Positions 25,748-34,593 are shown, counted from the stretch's first letter. The stretch is DNA of 64,000 nucleotides from Yinghuangia seranimata (GCF_029953285.1 NZ_JASAOI010000010.1:124001-188000); one strand, 5' to 3'. The notes: a model not told the origin generated them from the letters alone. Numbers and translations: made by a program.

Positions 25748-26317
25748 GTGCGCGTGCGACGAACGATCACGAGGAGCGCGGCCTGGCTGGCGGCCACCGC
25801 GGCCGCCGTGGCGCTGTCCTGGTACGGCGTGCGGACGGTGCTGCGCGACACCGTCTTCGAGCCGCCGCGCGCGCCCGAGCTGGCCGCGCAGTCGGTCCAG
25901 GGGCCGGCCCCCCAGGTGGGCGGCACGCCGGCGCGCGACGCGACGATCTCGGCCACCGCGCGCCCCGCGCCGTCGTCCGCGCGCCCGTCGGCGTCCCCGT
26001 CGCCGTCGGCCACCACGCGCACGGCGTCGCCGCCCTCCACGGGACCGGCGAGCACCCAGGGCGTCGCGCCCGCCGCCCCGGCCGACGACGTGTCCGGCGG
26101 CACGCAGAGCTTCGAGGTGAAGGGCGGCCGCGCGTCGTTCTCGTTCGGCACCGACTCCGCGTCGCTGATCGCCGCGACGCCCAACTCGGGCTGGGCGGTC
26201 AAGGTATGGCCGGGCGACCGCTGGCTGCGTGTCGACTTCACCAAGGGCGACCGCACCTCGTCGGTGTTCGTCACCTGGAACGACCACCCGCCGATCGGGA
26301 CGACCTACGAGTCCTGA
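25748..26317 (+). CDS. Exported or membrane-anchored protein of unknown function
   Basis: A 189-residue protein. A basic N-terminus (RVRRTITR) and one hydrophobic span (AAWLAATAAAVALSWYGV) are followed by a long Ser/Pro/Ala/Thr-rich linker (residues about 55-120). A C-terminal domain of about 70 residues contains FEVKGGRASFSFGTDSASLI and WPGDRWLRVDFTKGDRTSSVF, which looks like a beta-sandwich. The GTG at 25748 is chosen because AGGGA at 25732-25736 lies 11 bases upstream; the GTG at 25754 is an alternative. Its divergent position suggests control by, or a sensory role with, the adjacent two-component system. Confidence 0.7.
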   Translation: MRVRRTITRSAAWLAATAAAVALSWYGVRTVLRDTVFEPPRAPELAAQSVQGPAPQVGGTPARDATISATARPAPSSARPSASPSPSATTRTASPPSTGPASTQGVAPAAPADDVSGGTQSFEVKGGRASFSFGTDSASLIAATPNSGWAVKVWPGDRWLRVDFTKGDRTSSVFVTWNDHPPIGTTYES

Positions 26318-26336
26318 CCGCCACTCTGGGTAGCCG

Positions 26337-26361
26337 TCCCGCGAGCGCGCGGGAATTTTTT
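26337..26361 (+). terminator. Rho-independent terminator with six T residues
   Basis: TCCCGCG (26337-26343) and CGCGGGA (26348-26354) form a 7-base stem with a 4-base loop, followed by A and TTTTTT. It lies 20 bases after the exported-protein stop and isolates that gene from egtA. Confidence 0.75.
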
Positions 26362-26377
26362 CGACCATGATCGACAT

Positions 26378-26393
26378 CCATGGGCAACCATGG
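26378..26393. promoter_or_regulatory. Inverted repeat upstream of egtA
   Basis: CCATGG occurs at 26378-26383 and again at 26388-26393, each self-complementary and spaced by four bases, about 130 bases before the egtA start. It may be an operator for the ergothioneine operon; no regulator is encoded next to it. Confidence 0.3.
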
Positions 26394-26500
26394 AGACACC
26401 CTCCGGTCACGCCAGTGGCGAACACTTGTCCGAATTCGGTAAGCATGCTCGCTCTGGCTAACGGGTAGGCGGCTCCTGGATCGTGTTCGAAGCGGTTTTT

Positions 26501-26515
26501 CCTCCCAGGAGGGGG
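26501..26515 (+). promoter_or_regulatory. egtA ribosome-binding site inside a palindrome
   Basis: The egtA Shine-Dalgarno sequence, AGGAGGGGG (26507-26515), is preceded directly by CCTCC (26501-26505). CCTC can pair with GAGG, masking the site in a small hairpin. This would lower translation unless opened. Whether it forms in the mRNA is not known. Confidence 0.4.
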
Positions 26516-26519
26516 CGAG

Positions 26520-27875
26520 ATGTCCCACATCAGTGCAGCGCCGCAGAGCGGGTCCGACACGCCCGGTGACATATCCGCCGGCGGCGCACCCGGTCTCGCG
26601 CCCGTCCCGGGATCGGAACCCCTGACCGAACAGCAGGCCGAGCTCCACGCCGCGGCCACCGGCTTCCACACCGGCCCGCCCGGGCGGGTCGGCGTCGAGA
26701 TCGAGTGGCTCGTGTGCGACGAGGCCGACCCCGCGTGGCCCGTCACCGGCGAACGCGTCAACGCCGCGCTCGGCACCGGCCCGCTGCCCGCCGGCGGCCG
26801 CGTCACCCTCGAACCCGGCGGCCAGCTGGAACTCAGCTCCGCCGCGCATCCCTCGCTCGCGCGATGTATCGAGGCGGCGCGCCAGGACGCCGCCCTCATG
26901 CACGACACCGCCGCCGAGGCGGGTCTGGTGCTGACCGGCGCCGGCGTCGACGCCTACCGCCTGCCGCGCCGCAGCCTCCAACTGCCCCGCTACGTCGCCA
27001 TGGAACGCTACTTCGACCGCAACGGGCACTGGGGCCGGGTCATGATGTGCAGCACCGCCTCCGTGCAGGTGTGCCTCGACCCCGGCGACGACACGGACGA
27101 CACCGCGGGCCTGCGGCACCGCTGGGCGCTCGCGCACCGCATCGGCCCGGTCCTGCTCGCGATGTTCGCGAACTCCCCGCACCACGGCGGCCGGTCGACC
27201 GGCTGGGCGTCCACCCGCCAGCTGGCCTGGTCGCGGCTCGACGCGTTCCGCACCCGCCCGCCCGCGCACGACGCCGGCACGGATCCCCGTGAGGCGTGGG
27301 CGCGTTACGTCATGGACGCGCCGGTCATGTGCGTGCGCCGCGACGAACCCGCCGAGTGGCTCGTCCCCGAGGGCATGACCTTCCGCGACTGGACGCGCGG
27401 CGCGCTCACCCCCGCGCCCACCGTCGCGGACTTCGACCTGCACGTGTCCACGCTGTTCCCGCCGGTGCGCGCGCACGGCACCCACATGGAGCTGCGCATG
27501 ATCGACGCGCAGCCCGACGGCACCTGGACCGTGCCGCTGGCCCTCGCCACCGCGCTGCTCGACGACCCCGCCGCGTCCGCCGCGGCCTGGGAGCACACGG
27601 AGCAGCTCGCCCGCTCGGTCGCCGCCGCGCCGTCGTACGCCTGGTGGCTGCGTGCCGCCCGGTTCGGCCTCAACGAACCGCTGCTGCGCACGACGGCCCG
27701 CGCGCTCACCGCCGCCGCCCTCGACGCGCTGCCGGGAATGGGCGTCCCCGCCGACGTGTTCGCAGATTCCGTGGAATTCGCCTACCGCTACACAGACCGG
27801 GGCCGATGCCCCGGAGACGACCTCCTGCCGGGGGCCGCGCACGAGGGGACCCGCCATGCCGCACCCGCCCGCTGA
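26520..27875 (+). CDS. egtA: Ergothioneine biosynthesis glutamate-cysteine ligase EgtA
   Basis: A 451-residue member of the GCS2/EgtA family, which makes gamma-glutamylcysteine, the sulfur donor for ergothioneine. Signatures are GRVGVEIEWLVCD (residues about 55-67, the Glu-x-Glu metal site), VTLEPGGQLELSS, ERYFDRNGHWGRVMMCSTASVQV and FANSPHHGGRSTGWASTR. The ATG at 26520 has AGGAGG seven bases upstream. It is first in an egtA-egtB-egtC-egtD operon and its end overlaps the egtB start by 20 bases. Actinomycetes also have mycothiol, so this ligase is dedicated to ergothioneine. Confidence 0.95.
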   Translation: MSHISAAPQSGSDTPGDISAGGAPGLAPVPGSEPLTEQQAELHAAATGFHTGPPGRVGVEIEWLVCDEADPAWPVTGERVNAALGTGPLPAGGRVTLEPGGQLELSSAAHPSLARCIEAARQDAALMHDTAAEAGLVLTGAGVDAYRLPRRSLQLPRYVAMERYFDRNGHWGRVMMCSTASVQVCLDPGDDTDDTAGLRHRWALAHRIGPVLLAMFANSPHHGGRSTGWASTRQLAWSRLDAFRTRPPAHDAGTDPREAWARYVMDAPVMCVRRDEPAEWLVPEGMTFRDWTRGALTPAPTVADFDLHVSTLFPPVRAHGTHMELRMIDAQPDGTWTVPLALATALLDDPAASAAAWEHTEQLARSVAAAPSYAWWLRAARFGLNEPLLRTTARALTAAALDALPGMGVPADVFADSVEFAYRYTDRGRCPGDDLLPGAAHEGTRHAAPAR

Positions 27876-29208
27876 CACCTCGTCGGACGACCTCCCGGAG
27901 TTCCTCAGGGCGTCCCGCGACGAACTGGCCAAGCGCGCCTACGAGGCCCTGGAACGCGCCCGGGCCCGCACGACGCTGCTCACCGACGCCGTCGACGACA
28001 CCGATCTGGTGCGCCAGCACTCGCCGTTGATGTCGCCGCTGGTGTGGGACCTCGCGCACATCGCCAGCCAGGAGGAGATCTGGCTGCTGCGCGGCGTGGG
28101 CGGCCACGAGCCGATGCGGCCGGAGATCGACGACCTGTACGACGCGTTCCGGCACCCGCGCGCGTCCCGCCCGCAACTGCCGCTGCTCAGCCCGGCCGAG
28201 GCGCGCGGCTACGCGCACGAGGTGCGCGGCCGCGTCCTCGACCTGCTCGACCGCGCACCGGGCGACGACCCGCTGACCCGCGACGCGTTCGCGTTCGGGA
28301 TGATCGCGCAACACGAGCAGCAGCACGACGAGACGATGCTGGCGACGCACCAGCTGCGCGCCGGCGCGCCGGTCATCGACGCGCCCGAGCCGCCCGGCGC
28401 CGTCGACCTGCCGCCCACCGAAGTCGTGATCCCCGCGGGCTCGTTCACGATGGGTACTTCGACGCACCCGTGGGCGCTGGACAACGAGCGGCCCGCGCAC
28501 GCCGTGCACGTCGCCGCGTTCGCCCTCGACACCACCCCGGTGACCTGCGGCGACTACCTGCGGTTCATGGACGACGGCGGCTACGACGACCCGCGGCTGT
28601 GGACCACCGAGGGCTGGGAGCACCGGGTCCGCGACGAACTGACCGCGCCCGGCTTCTGGGTGCGCGACGGACGCGAGTGGGCGCGCCGCCGCTTCGGCGT
28701 CCTGGAGCCCGTGCCCCTCGGCGAACCCGTCGTGCACGTTTCGTGGTTCGAGGCCGACGCCTACGCCCGCTGGGCCGGCCGACGGCTGCCCACCGAGGCC
28801 GAGTGGGAGAAGGCCGCCCGGCACGACCCGGCCACCGGCCGCTCGCGCACCTACCCGTGGGGCGACGAGCCGCCGACCGCGGACCACGCCAACCTCGGGC
28901 AGCGGCACCTGCGCCCGGCCGCCGCCGGCGCCTACCCGGCGGGCGAATCCGCCTACGGTGTACGGCAGATGCTCGGCGACGTGTGGGAGTGGACCTCGTC
29001 CGACTTCACCGGCTACCCGGGCTTCGTCGCGTGGCCGTACAAGGAGTACTCCGAGGTGTTCTTCGGCTCGGACTACAAGGTGCTGCGCGGTGGTTCGTTC
29101 GGCGCCGACGAGGTCGCGTGCCGCGGCACGTTCCGCAACTGGGACTACCCGCAGCGCCGCCAGATCTTCGCGGGCTTCCGCACCGCACGCGACGCGGGAC
29201 CGGTCTGA
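27856..29208 (+). CDS. egtB: Ergothioneine sulfoxide synthase EgtB
   Basis: A 450-residue non-heme iron enzyme joining gamma-glutamylcysteine and hercynine with O2. The N-terminal DinB-like domain supplies the iron ligands His68 (LVWDLAHIASQEE) and His153/His157 (AQHEQQHDET). The C-terminal FGE-sulfatase domain runs from VVIPAGSFTMGT to the family end FRNWDYPQRRQIFAGFRTARD. The ATG at 27856 lies inside the end of egtA and has GAGGGG seven bases upstream. The stop overlaps the egtC ATG by one base. Confidence 0.95.
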   Translation: MPHPPADTSSDDLPEFLRASRDELAKRAYEALERARARTTLLTDAVDDTDLVRQHSPLMSPLVWDLAHIASQEEIWLLRGVGGHEPMRPEIDDLYDAFRHPRASRPQLPLLSPAEARGYAHEVRGRVLDLLDRAPGDDPLTRDAFAFGMIAQHEQQHDETMLATHQLRAGAPVIDAPEPPGAVDLPPTEVVIPAGSFTMGTSTHPWALDNERPAHAVHVAAFALDTTPVTCGDYLRFMDDGGYDDPRLWTTEGWEHRVRDELTAPGFWVRDGREWARRRFGVLEPVPLGEPVVHVSWFEADAYARWAGRRLPTEAEWEKAARHDPATGRSRTYPWGDEPPTADHANLGQRHLRPAAAGAYPAGESAYGVRQMLGDVWEWTSSDFTGYPGFVAWPYKEYSEVFFGSDYKVLRGGSFGADEVACRGTFRNWDYPQRRQIFAGFRTARDAGPV

Positions 29209-29951
29209 TGTGCCGTCATCTGGCCTACCTGGGCGACCCGGCGAGCATCGCGAGCCTGGTCGTCGAACCCCCGTGCGGACTGTACGAGCAGTCGTGGCGG
29301 CCGCGTGAGCAGAAGTTCGGCACGGTCAACGCCGACGGCTTCGGGGTCGGCTGGTACGCCGACGGAGACCCGGCCCCGGCCCGCTACCGGCGCGCCGTGC
29401 CGATCTGGGCGGACCCGTCGTTCGCCGACGTCGCCCGCGTCACCCGCACCCGCGCGCTGCTCGCCGCCGTCCGCTCGGCGACCGCCGGCACCACGCAGGG
29501 CGAGGACGCCGCGGCGCCGTACCGCGAAGGACCGTGGCTGTTCAGCCACAACGGCCGACTCGACGCGTGGCCCGACGGCCTCGGCGCCCTCGCCGCCGCA
29601 CTGCCTCCCGCCGACCTGCTGCGCCTCGAGTCGCGCTGCGACTCGGCACTGCTGTGGGCGCTGATACGCCGTCTCCTCCTCGACGGCGAGCCCGCCGCCC
29701 GGGCGGTCGCCGACGTCGTCACGCACGCGGCGGCGCACACCGACGGCCGGTTCAACGTGCTGCTGACCGACGGACACACCATCACCGCGACCGCGTACGG
29801 CGACACGCTGTACGTGCGGGAGACCCCCGGCGGCGTCCGCGTCGCGTCCGAACCCGACGCGGCCGGCGACTGGACCCCGGTCCCGGACCGCACGCTCGTG
29901 ACGGCCACAAGGGAGGCCGTTCACCTGCACCCGTTGACGGACAGGAGCTGA
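29208..29951 (+). CDS. egtC: Gamma-glutamyl hercynylcysteine sulfoxide hydrolase EgtC
   Basis: A 247-residue class II glutamine-amidotransferase-fold hydrolase that removes glutamate from the EgtB product. It begins MCRHLAYLG, so Cys2 is the N-terminal nucleophile after Met removal. NADGFGVGWYADG and FSHNGRLDAW are the other active-site blocks. The ATG at 29208 shares one base with the egtB stop (TGATG), so translation is coupled. Length is normal for the family. Confidence 0.94.
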   Translation: MCRHLAYLGDPASIASLVVEPPCGLYEQSWRPREQKFGTVNADGFGVGWYADGDPAPARYRRAVPIWADPSFADVARVTRTRALLAAVRSATAGTTQGEDAAAPYREGPWLFSHNGRLDAWPDGLGALAAALPPADLLRLESRCDSALLWALIRRLLLDGEPAARAVADVVTHAAAHTDGRFNVLLTDGHTITATAYGDTLYVRETPGGVRVASEPDAAGDWTPVPDRTLVTATREAVHLHPLTDRS

Positions 29952-29957
29952 CTCCCC

Positions 29958-30938
29958 GTGACCCGACCGACCAGCCTCACCGTGCGCGGCCACCTTCCCG
30001 ACGGCTACCTGGCCGACGCGCTGCGCCGCGACGCCGCGCTCGGCCTCACCGCGCATCCCAAGTGGCTGCCGCCCAAGTGGTTCTACGACGCACGCGGCAG
30101 CCGGTTGTTCGAGGACATCACCCGATTGCCCGAGTACTACCCGACACGTGCCGAGCGCGAGATCCTCGAACGCCACGCGGTGGACATCGCCGCCACGCTG
30201 TCCGCGCACACGCTCGTCGAACTCGGCTCCGGCTCCTCGGAGAAGACCCGGCTGCTCCTCGACGCGCTGCGCGGGATCGGCTCGTTGGAGCGCTATGTAC
30301 CGGTCGACGTCAGCGAACCCGCGCTGGTCGAGGCCGGCGAGGCGCTGCTGCGCGACTACCCCGGCCTGGCGGTCGAGGCCGTCGTCTCCGACTTCGACGC
30401 CCACCTCGGCATCCCGGACGGCCCCGGCCCGACACTGGTCGCATTCCTCGGCGGCACGCTCGGCAACCTGACGCCCGACCAGCGCGCGGTGTTCCTCGCC
30501 TCGGTGCGCTCCCAACTCCGCGCCGGGGACGGCCTGGTGCTCGGCGCCGACCTGGTCAAGGACCCCGGGGTCCTGGTCCGCGCCTACGACGACGCGGCCG
30601 GCGTGACCGCCGACTTCAATCGCAACGTCCTGCGCGTCCTCAACCGCGAACTCGACGCCGACTTCAACGTCGACCGCTTCGACCACGTCGCGGTGTGGGA
30701 CAGCCAGAACGCGTGGATCGAGATGCGGCTGCGCTCGCACGGCGACCAGACGGTCAAGCTGCGGGACCTCGACCTGGTCGTCGAGTTCGCCGACGGCGAG
30801 GAGATGCGCACCGAGATCTCGGCGAAGTTCCGCGCCTCCGGCCTGGCCGCCGAAATCGAACGGGCCGGCTTCGCGGTCACCCGCTGGTGGACCGACAGCG
30901 AGAACCGCTTCGGCGTGGCCCTCGCCACCCCGGTGTAG
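29958..30938 (+). CDS. egtD: Histidine N-alpha-methyltransferase EgtD
   Basis: A 326-residue SAM-dependent enzyme that trimethylates histidine to hercynine, the first ergothioneine precursor. Visible motifs are PPKWFYDARGSRLFEDITRLPEYY (split over residues 36-60), TLVELGSGSSEKTRLLLDAL for SAM binding, VPVDVSEPAL, and FLGGTLGNLTPDQR with the histidine-binding Asn. The GTG at 29958 follows AGGAG (29942-29946) and is six bases after the egtC stop. It ends the operon. No egtE-type C-S lyase is present nearby, as is usual where egtE is unlinked. Confidence 0.95.
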   Translation: MTRPTSLTVRGHLPDGYLADALRRDAALGLTAHPKWLPPKWFYDARGSRLFEDITRLPEYYPTRAEREILERHAVDIAATLSAHTLVELGSGSSEKTRLLLDALRGIGSLERYVPVDVSEPALVEAGEALLRDYPGLAVEAVVSDFDAHLGIPDGPGPTLVAFLGGTLGNLTPDQRAVFLASVRSQLRAGDGLVLGADLVKDPGVLVRAYDDAAGVTADFNRNVLRVLNRELDADFNVDRFDHVAVWDSQNAWIEMRLRSHGDQTVKLRDLDLVVEFADGEEMRTEISAKFRASGLAAEIERAGFAVTRWWTDSENRFGVALATPV

Positions 30939-30968
30939 CCCCAACCGGCTTACGGGACAGGGTTCTTC

Positions 30969-31001
30969 GGCGCCCGGTCGGGCATCGCCCGACCGGGCGC
31001 C
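30969..31001. terminator. Bidirectional hairpin terminator after egtD
   Basis: A perfect 15-base stem, GGCGCCCGGTCGGGC (30969-30983) with GCCCGACCGGGCGCC (30987-31001), encloses a 3-base loop. It separates the convergent egtD and F420-type oxidoreductase genes. Confidence 0.75.
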
Positions 31002-31017
31002 CGCCTGTTCCCTTCGG

Positions 31018-31983
31018 TCAGCGCAGCACGTCGAGCGTCTGGACGCCTCCGGGGTCGGCGTCCGTCGAGCAGGGCACGAGGACGAGTTCGTCGACGCCTG
31101 CGGCCGCGTACCGCGCGGTCATGGCCTCGACCGCGTCGCGGTCGGGCCCGGACAGGGCGACGACGTCGACGAGTTCGCGCGGGACGGCGGCGAGGAGTTC
31201 GCGGGGGTGCGGGCGGGTACGGGCGTGGGCGACCAGGTCGGCGTATCCGGCGCGGGCGAACATCTCGCCGTAGCCGGGGGCCGCGAGGTAGGAGACCAGC
31301 CCTCGCCGGAGTTGTTCGGCGCCCGCCTCGTGCCCGGGTCCCACGGCGGCGCCCACCCAGGCGGCGACGGTGGGACGGGGGCGCCCCGCCTGGGCCGCGG
31401 CCTTCTCGACGTCGGCGACGAGGTCGGCGGCGGTCTCGGGTGAGACGAGGTTGAGGACGAGCCGGTCGGCGTACCGGCCCGCGGTGCGCAGTGCGGCCGG
31501 CCCGAAGGCGGCGACGGTCAACGGCCCCGGGACGGCCGGGAGGCGCAGCCGGTAGCCGCGGCAGCGCAGCACGTCGCCGTCGAGGTCGGCGCGGTCCCCG
31601 GACAGCAGGGCCCGCACGGCGACGGCGGACTCCTCCAGCGCCCGGCCGGCGCGGGCGCGTGAACGTCCGTGCCAGTCCTCGACGACGACGGTGGAGGACG
31701 TGCCGAGCGCGACGGAGACCGGGCGGCCGGTCAGGTCGGCGACCGAGGCGGCGCCCATGGCGATCGTCGCGGGGTCCCGGACGGTGACCGCGAGCGGGCC
31801 GACCGTCAGCGGGATCCGCGCCGTGCGGGCGGCGACGGCGGTGGCGAGGGCGAAGGCGTCGTAGGTGGCCATCTCGCCGATCCACAGCTCCGCGTAGCCG
31901 AGCAGGTCGGCGGCCTCGGCCGTCACCAGCACCTCGGCGGGCGGCCGGTCCTGCCACAGGCCGAGGGACACGGAGCGTTTCAC
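31018..31983 (-). CDS. LLM-class F420-dependent oxidoreductase
   Basis: A 321-residue luciferase-like protein beginning MKRSVSLGLWQDRPPAEVL. The barrel pattern is visible in LLGYAELWIGEMATYDAFALATAVA, IPLTVGPLAVTVRDPATIAMGAASV and RPVSVALGTSS. It resembles F420-dependent oxidoreductases of the TIGR03841 type. The substrate is unknown. It lies 150 bases downstream of the thiolase gene on the same strand, so it could be the last gene of the carotenoid-oxygenase operon, though the gap contains GC-rich dyads that might stop transcription. Confidence 0.82.
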   Translation of the reverse strand: MKRSVSLGLWQDRPPAEVLVTAEAADLLGYAELWIGEMATYDAFALATAVAARTARIPLTVGPLAVTVRDPATIAMGAASVADLTGRPVSVALGTSSTVVVEDWHGRSRARAGRALEESAVAVRALLSGDRADLDGDVLRCRGYRLRLPAVPGPLTVAAFGPAALRTAGRYADRLVLNLVSPETAADLVADVEKAAAQAGRPRPTVAAWVGAAVGPGHEAGAEQLRRGLVSYLAAPGYGEMFARAGYADLVAHARTRPHPRELLAAVPRELVDVVALSGPDRDAVEAMTARYAAAGVDELVLVPCSTDADPGGVQTLDVLR

Positions 31984-32134
31984 GGGCGGGCCTTCCGGAC
32001 GTGGTGGAGGTGCTGACGGTCGCCGGCATCCCGGCCGCCCGACGCGGCGGCGCCGGACCGGCCCAGCGCTTGTCGGGGGGATCTTGTCGGCCAGGCCCGG
32101 CGCAAGGCCCGGGTCCCCCAGACAGGCCCTAGGG

Positions 32135-33361
32135 TCATCCGGCCGCCTCGAGGACGACGGCGGTGCCGAGTCCGGCGGCGCCGCTGACCGCCGCGACGCC
32201 GAAGGTGCCGCCTGAGCGCCGTAGTTCGTCCGCGCACGCGCCGACGAGGATCGCGCCGGTCGCGCCGAAGGCGTGCCCCATGGCGATGGTTCCGCCGTTG
32301 ACGTTGAAGCGGTCGTCGCCGAAACCGAGGTCGCGTTGGATCTTCAGGCACAGGGCCGCGAAGGCCTCGGCGTACTCGACGACGTCGACGTCTCCGCTCG
32401 CGAGTCCGGCGCGTTCCAGCGCGCAACCGACGGCGGTCTGCCCGGCGACGAGCATCCGCACCGGGTCGCAGCCGGCGCTCGCGGAGGCCGCGATGCGGGC
32501 GACCGGGGTGAGGCCGAGGCGTTCGGCCTGCCGGGCGGTGCCGATCAGGGTGAGGCACGCGCCGTCGGCGAGGGACGGGGAGGTGCCGCGGGTGTGCAGG
32601 TGCCGCACCTCCTTCAGGTGGGGCAGGTGGCGCAGCGCGAGTTCGTCCTGCCCTGACGCGCCGAGCTCCGCGAAGGCCGCTTCCAGCCCGGAGAGTTGCT
32701 CGAGCGTGGTGCCGGGGCGCACGTGCTCGTCGGCGGCGAGCAGCACCGTCCCGTCGGCGGCCGTCACCGGCACGACGCCGTCGCTGAAGCGGCCTTCCGC
32801 CCAGGCCCGAGCGGCGCGTTCCTGGGTGCGGACGCCGTACTCGTCCAACTCGCCGCGTTCGCGCCCCTCTTCGGTGGCCACGACGTCGGCGGCGATGCCC
32901 ATGTGCACGCTGCCGATCCGGTCGACGACCGCCGGGTCGGTCCACAGCGGCCCCTTGTCGGCGAACATCGGTACGCGCGAGCTGGATTCGACGCCGCCCG
33001 CGACCACCAGCTCCGCCTGTCCCGAGCGGACCAGGGCCGCGCCGAGCGCCACCGCGTCGATGCCGCTCGCGCAGAACCTGTTGACGGTCTGCCCGGGCAC
33101 GGCCTCGGGCCAGCCAGCCATCAGGGCGGCGGTGCGTGCGAGGTTCCCGCCCTGGTCGCCCACCTGGCCCGCGCAGCCCAGCACGACGTCGTCCACCCGC
33201 GCCGGGTCGAGGCCGGTGCGCGCGGCCAGCGCGTCGAGCAGCCCGACGACGAGGTCGAGCGGCGGTACGGACGCCAGCGCCCCACGCGCCGAGGCCTTTC
33301 CGCGCGGTGTACGCACATGCGCCAACAGGTAGGCCTGGTCCGCGCTTTGAGCTTCCGTCAT
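32135..33361 (-). CDS. Atypical thiolase (acetyl-CoA acyltransferase family)
   Basis: A 408-residue thiolase-family protein. The acyl-accepting Cys97 is present (NRFCASGIDAV), and His363 is present in AMGHAFGATGA. The usual NEAFA block reads AEAFA. The C-terminal motif that normally carries the second catalytic Cys reads VSGAAGLG, placing Ser393 there. The enzyme may therefore use another base or be impaired in Claisen chemistry. The ATG at 33361 overlaps the preceding gene stop by four bases (ATGA), so it is translated with the SCP2-type thiolase. Confidence 0.82.
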   Translation of the reverse strand: MTEAQSADQAYLLAHVRTPRGKASARGALASVPPLDLVVGLLDALAARTGLDPARVDDVVLGCAGQVGDQGGNLARTAALMAGWPEAVPGQTVNRFCASGIDAVALGAALVRSGQAELVVAGGVESSSRVPMFADKGPLWTDPAVVDRIGSVHMGIAADVVATEEGRERGELDEYGVRTQERAARAWAEGRFSDGVVPVTAADGTVLLAADEHVRPGTTLEQLSGLEAAFAELGASGQDELALRHLPHLKEVRHLHTRGTSPSLADGACLTLIGTARQAERLGLTPVARIAASASAGCDPVRMLVAGQTAVGCALERAGLASGDVDVVEYAEAFAALCLKIQRDLGFGDDRFNVNGGTIAMGHAFGATGAILVGACADELRRSGGTFGVAAVSGAAGLGTAVVLEAAG

Positions 33362-34593
33362 GCGTCCTCTCCGCGTCCGATAACGGTGGCGACGGTCGTG
33401 GTGAGCGATCCGCCGACGTTCAGCGTCAGCGCGGTGCGCGCGCCCTCGACCTGCAGGGGCCCGGCGGTGCCCGCGACCTGCCGGGCGGCGTCGAGCGCCA
33501 TGCGCACGCCCGTGGCGCCGACCGGGTGGCCGAGTCCGAGCAGGCCGCCGCCGGGGTTGACCGGCAGCGTGCCGTCGGCCGCGACGACGCCGTCCTCGAC
33601 GAGCCTGCCGCCTTCGCCCGGGCCGACCAGGCCCAGGTGTTCGAGGGCGACGAGCGCGGTGATGGTGAAGCAGTCGTGCAGTTCGGCGACGTCGATCGCG
33701 CCGGGCCCGGCGATGCCGGCGCGCCGGTAGGCGTCGGCGACGGTTCCGGCCAGGTGCGGGAACATCACGCCGCCGGGGTCGCGGCGGGCGAGCTTGTCGG
33801 CGAGCGGCAGGACGTCGGTGCGGTGGCCGAAGCCGCGCAGCGCGGGCAGCGTGTCCAGGCTGCGGCCGCGGGCGCGCGCCCAGGCCTCCGCGTAGCGGGG
33901 CGAGGCGAGGAGCAGGGCGGCCGCGCCGTCGGTGATGCGCCCGCAGTCCGTCTTGCGCAGCCGGCCCTCGACGACGGGGTTCGCGGTGTCGTCGGCGGTG
34001 AACGCCGAGGGCTCGAAACGCCAGTCGCGGGCCTGCGCGAGCGGGTTGCGGGCCGCGTTGGCGAACGCGGAGCGGGCGATCTCGCCGAGCAGGTCCGCGT
34101 CCAGGCCGAAGCGTTCGTCGTAGGCCTGGGCGATCTCGGCGAACAGCGCGGGCCACGGGTAGGTCGCGCCGATCGCCTCGTGGCCGGCCCAGGTGGCGCT
34201 GCCCAGGTGCGCGGCGGCCTGGTCGGCGGGCACGTTGCGCATCAGTTCGACGCCGACCACCAGCGCCAGGTCGTAGCGCCCGGCGGCCAGGTCGGCGTCG
34301 GCGGCAAGCAGCGCGGTGCCGCCGGACGCGCACGCCGCCTCGTGCCGGGTGCTGGGCAGGCCGGCGAGCCCGGGCACGGCCAGTGCCGCGAGCCCGCCCA
34401 ACTGGGCCTGTCCGGCGAAGAGTTCCCCGGCCAGGTTGCCGATGTGCACGACGTCGACGTCGGCCACGTCGACGGCGGCGTCGGCCAGCGCCTCTTCGAC
34501 GGCCTCGCGCAGCATGTCGCGCAGCCCGAGGCCTTCCTTGGCCCAGTGACGCGCGAAGTCGGTCTGCGCGCCGCCCAGGATGAACGCGGTCAT
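33358..34593 (-). CDS. SCP2/lipid-transfer-type thiolase-like protein
   Basis: A 411-residue protein of the SCP-x/Ltp thiolase group. Landmarks are the nucleophile Cys in HEAACASGGTALL, the ELHDCFTITALVALEHLGL block with the group-specific HDCF, GLGHPVGATGVRM and a terminal NVGGSLTTTVAT without Cys, as normal for this group. Such enzymes perform retro-aldol or thiolytic steps in steroid and branched side-chain breakdown, often with a DUF35 partner, which is absent here. The ATG at 34593 has AGGAGG six bases upstream and overlaps the synthetase stop by four bases. Confidence 0.87.
   Translation of the reverse strand: MTAFILGGAQTDFARHWAKEGLGLRDMLREAVEEALADAAVDVADVDVVHIGNLAGELFAGQAQLGGLAALAVPGLAGLPSTRHEAACASGGTALLAADADLAAGRYDLALVVGVELMRNVPADQAAAHLGSATWAGHEAIGATYPWPALFAEIAQAYDERFGLDADLLGEIARSAFANAARNPLAQARDWRFEPSAFTADDTANPVVEGRLRKTDCGRITDGAAALLLASPRYAEAWARARGRSLDTLPALRGFGHRTDVLPLADKLARRDPGGVMFPHLAGTVADAYRRAGIAGPGAIDVAELHDCFTITALVALEHLGLVGPGEGGRLVEDGVVAADGTLPVNPGGGLLGLGHPVGATGVRMALDAARQVAGTAGPLQVEGARTALTLNVGGSLTTTVATVIGRGEDA

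Noticed and set aside
23597-26908. A 1103-codon minus-strand open frame spanning the kinase, regulator and egtA region
   Set aside because: Only its end (23597-24970) is the real histidine kinase. The rest lies over the response regulator and the plus-strand exported protein and egtA, all of which are well supported.
31984-32134. Small gene between the thiolase and the F420-type oxidoreductase
   Set aside because: The 150 bases hold only GC-rich dyads and no frame with a plausible start and length.
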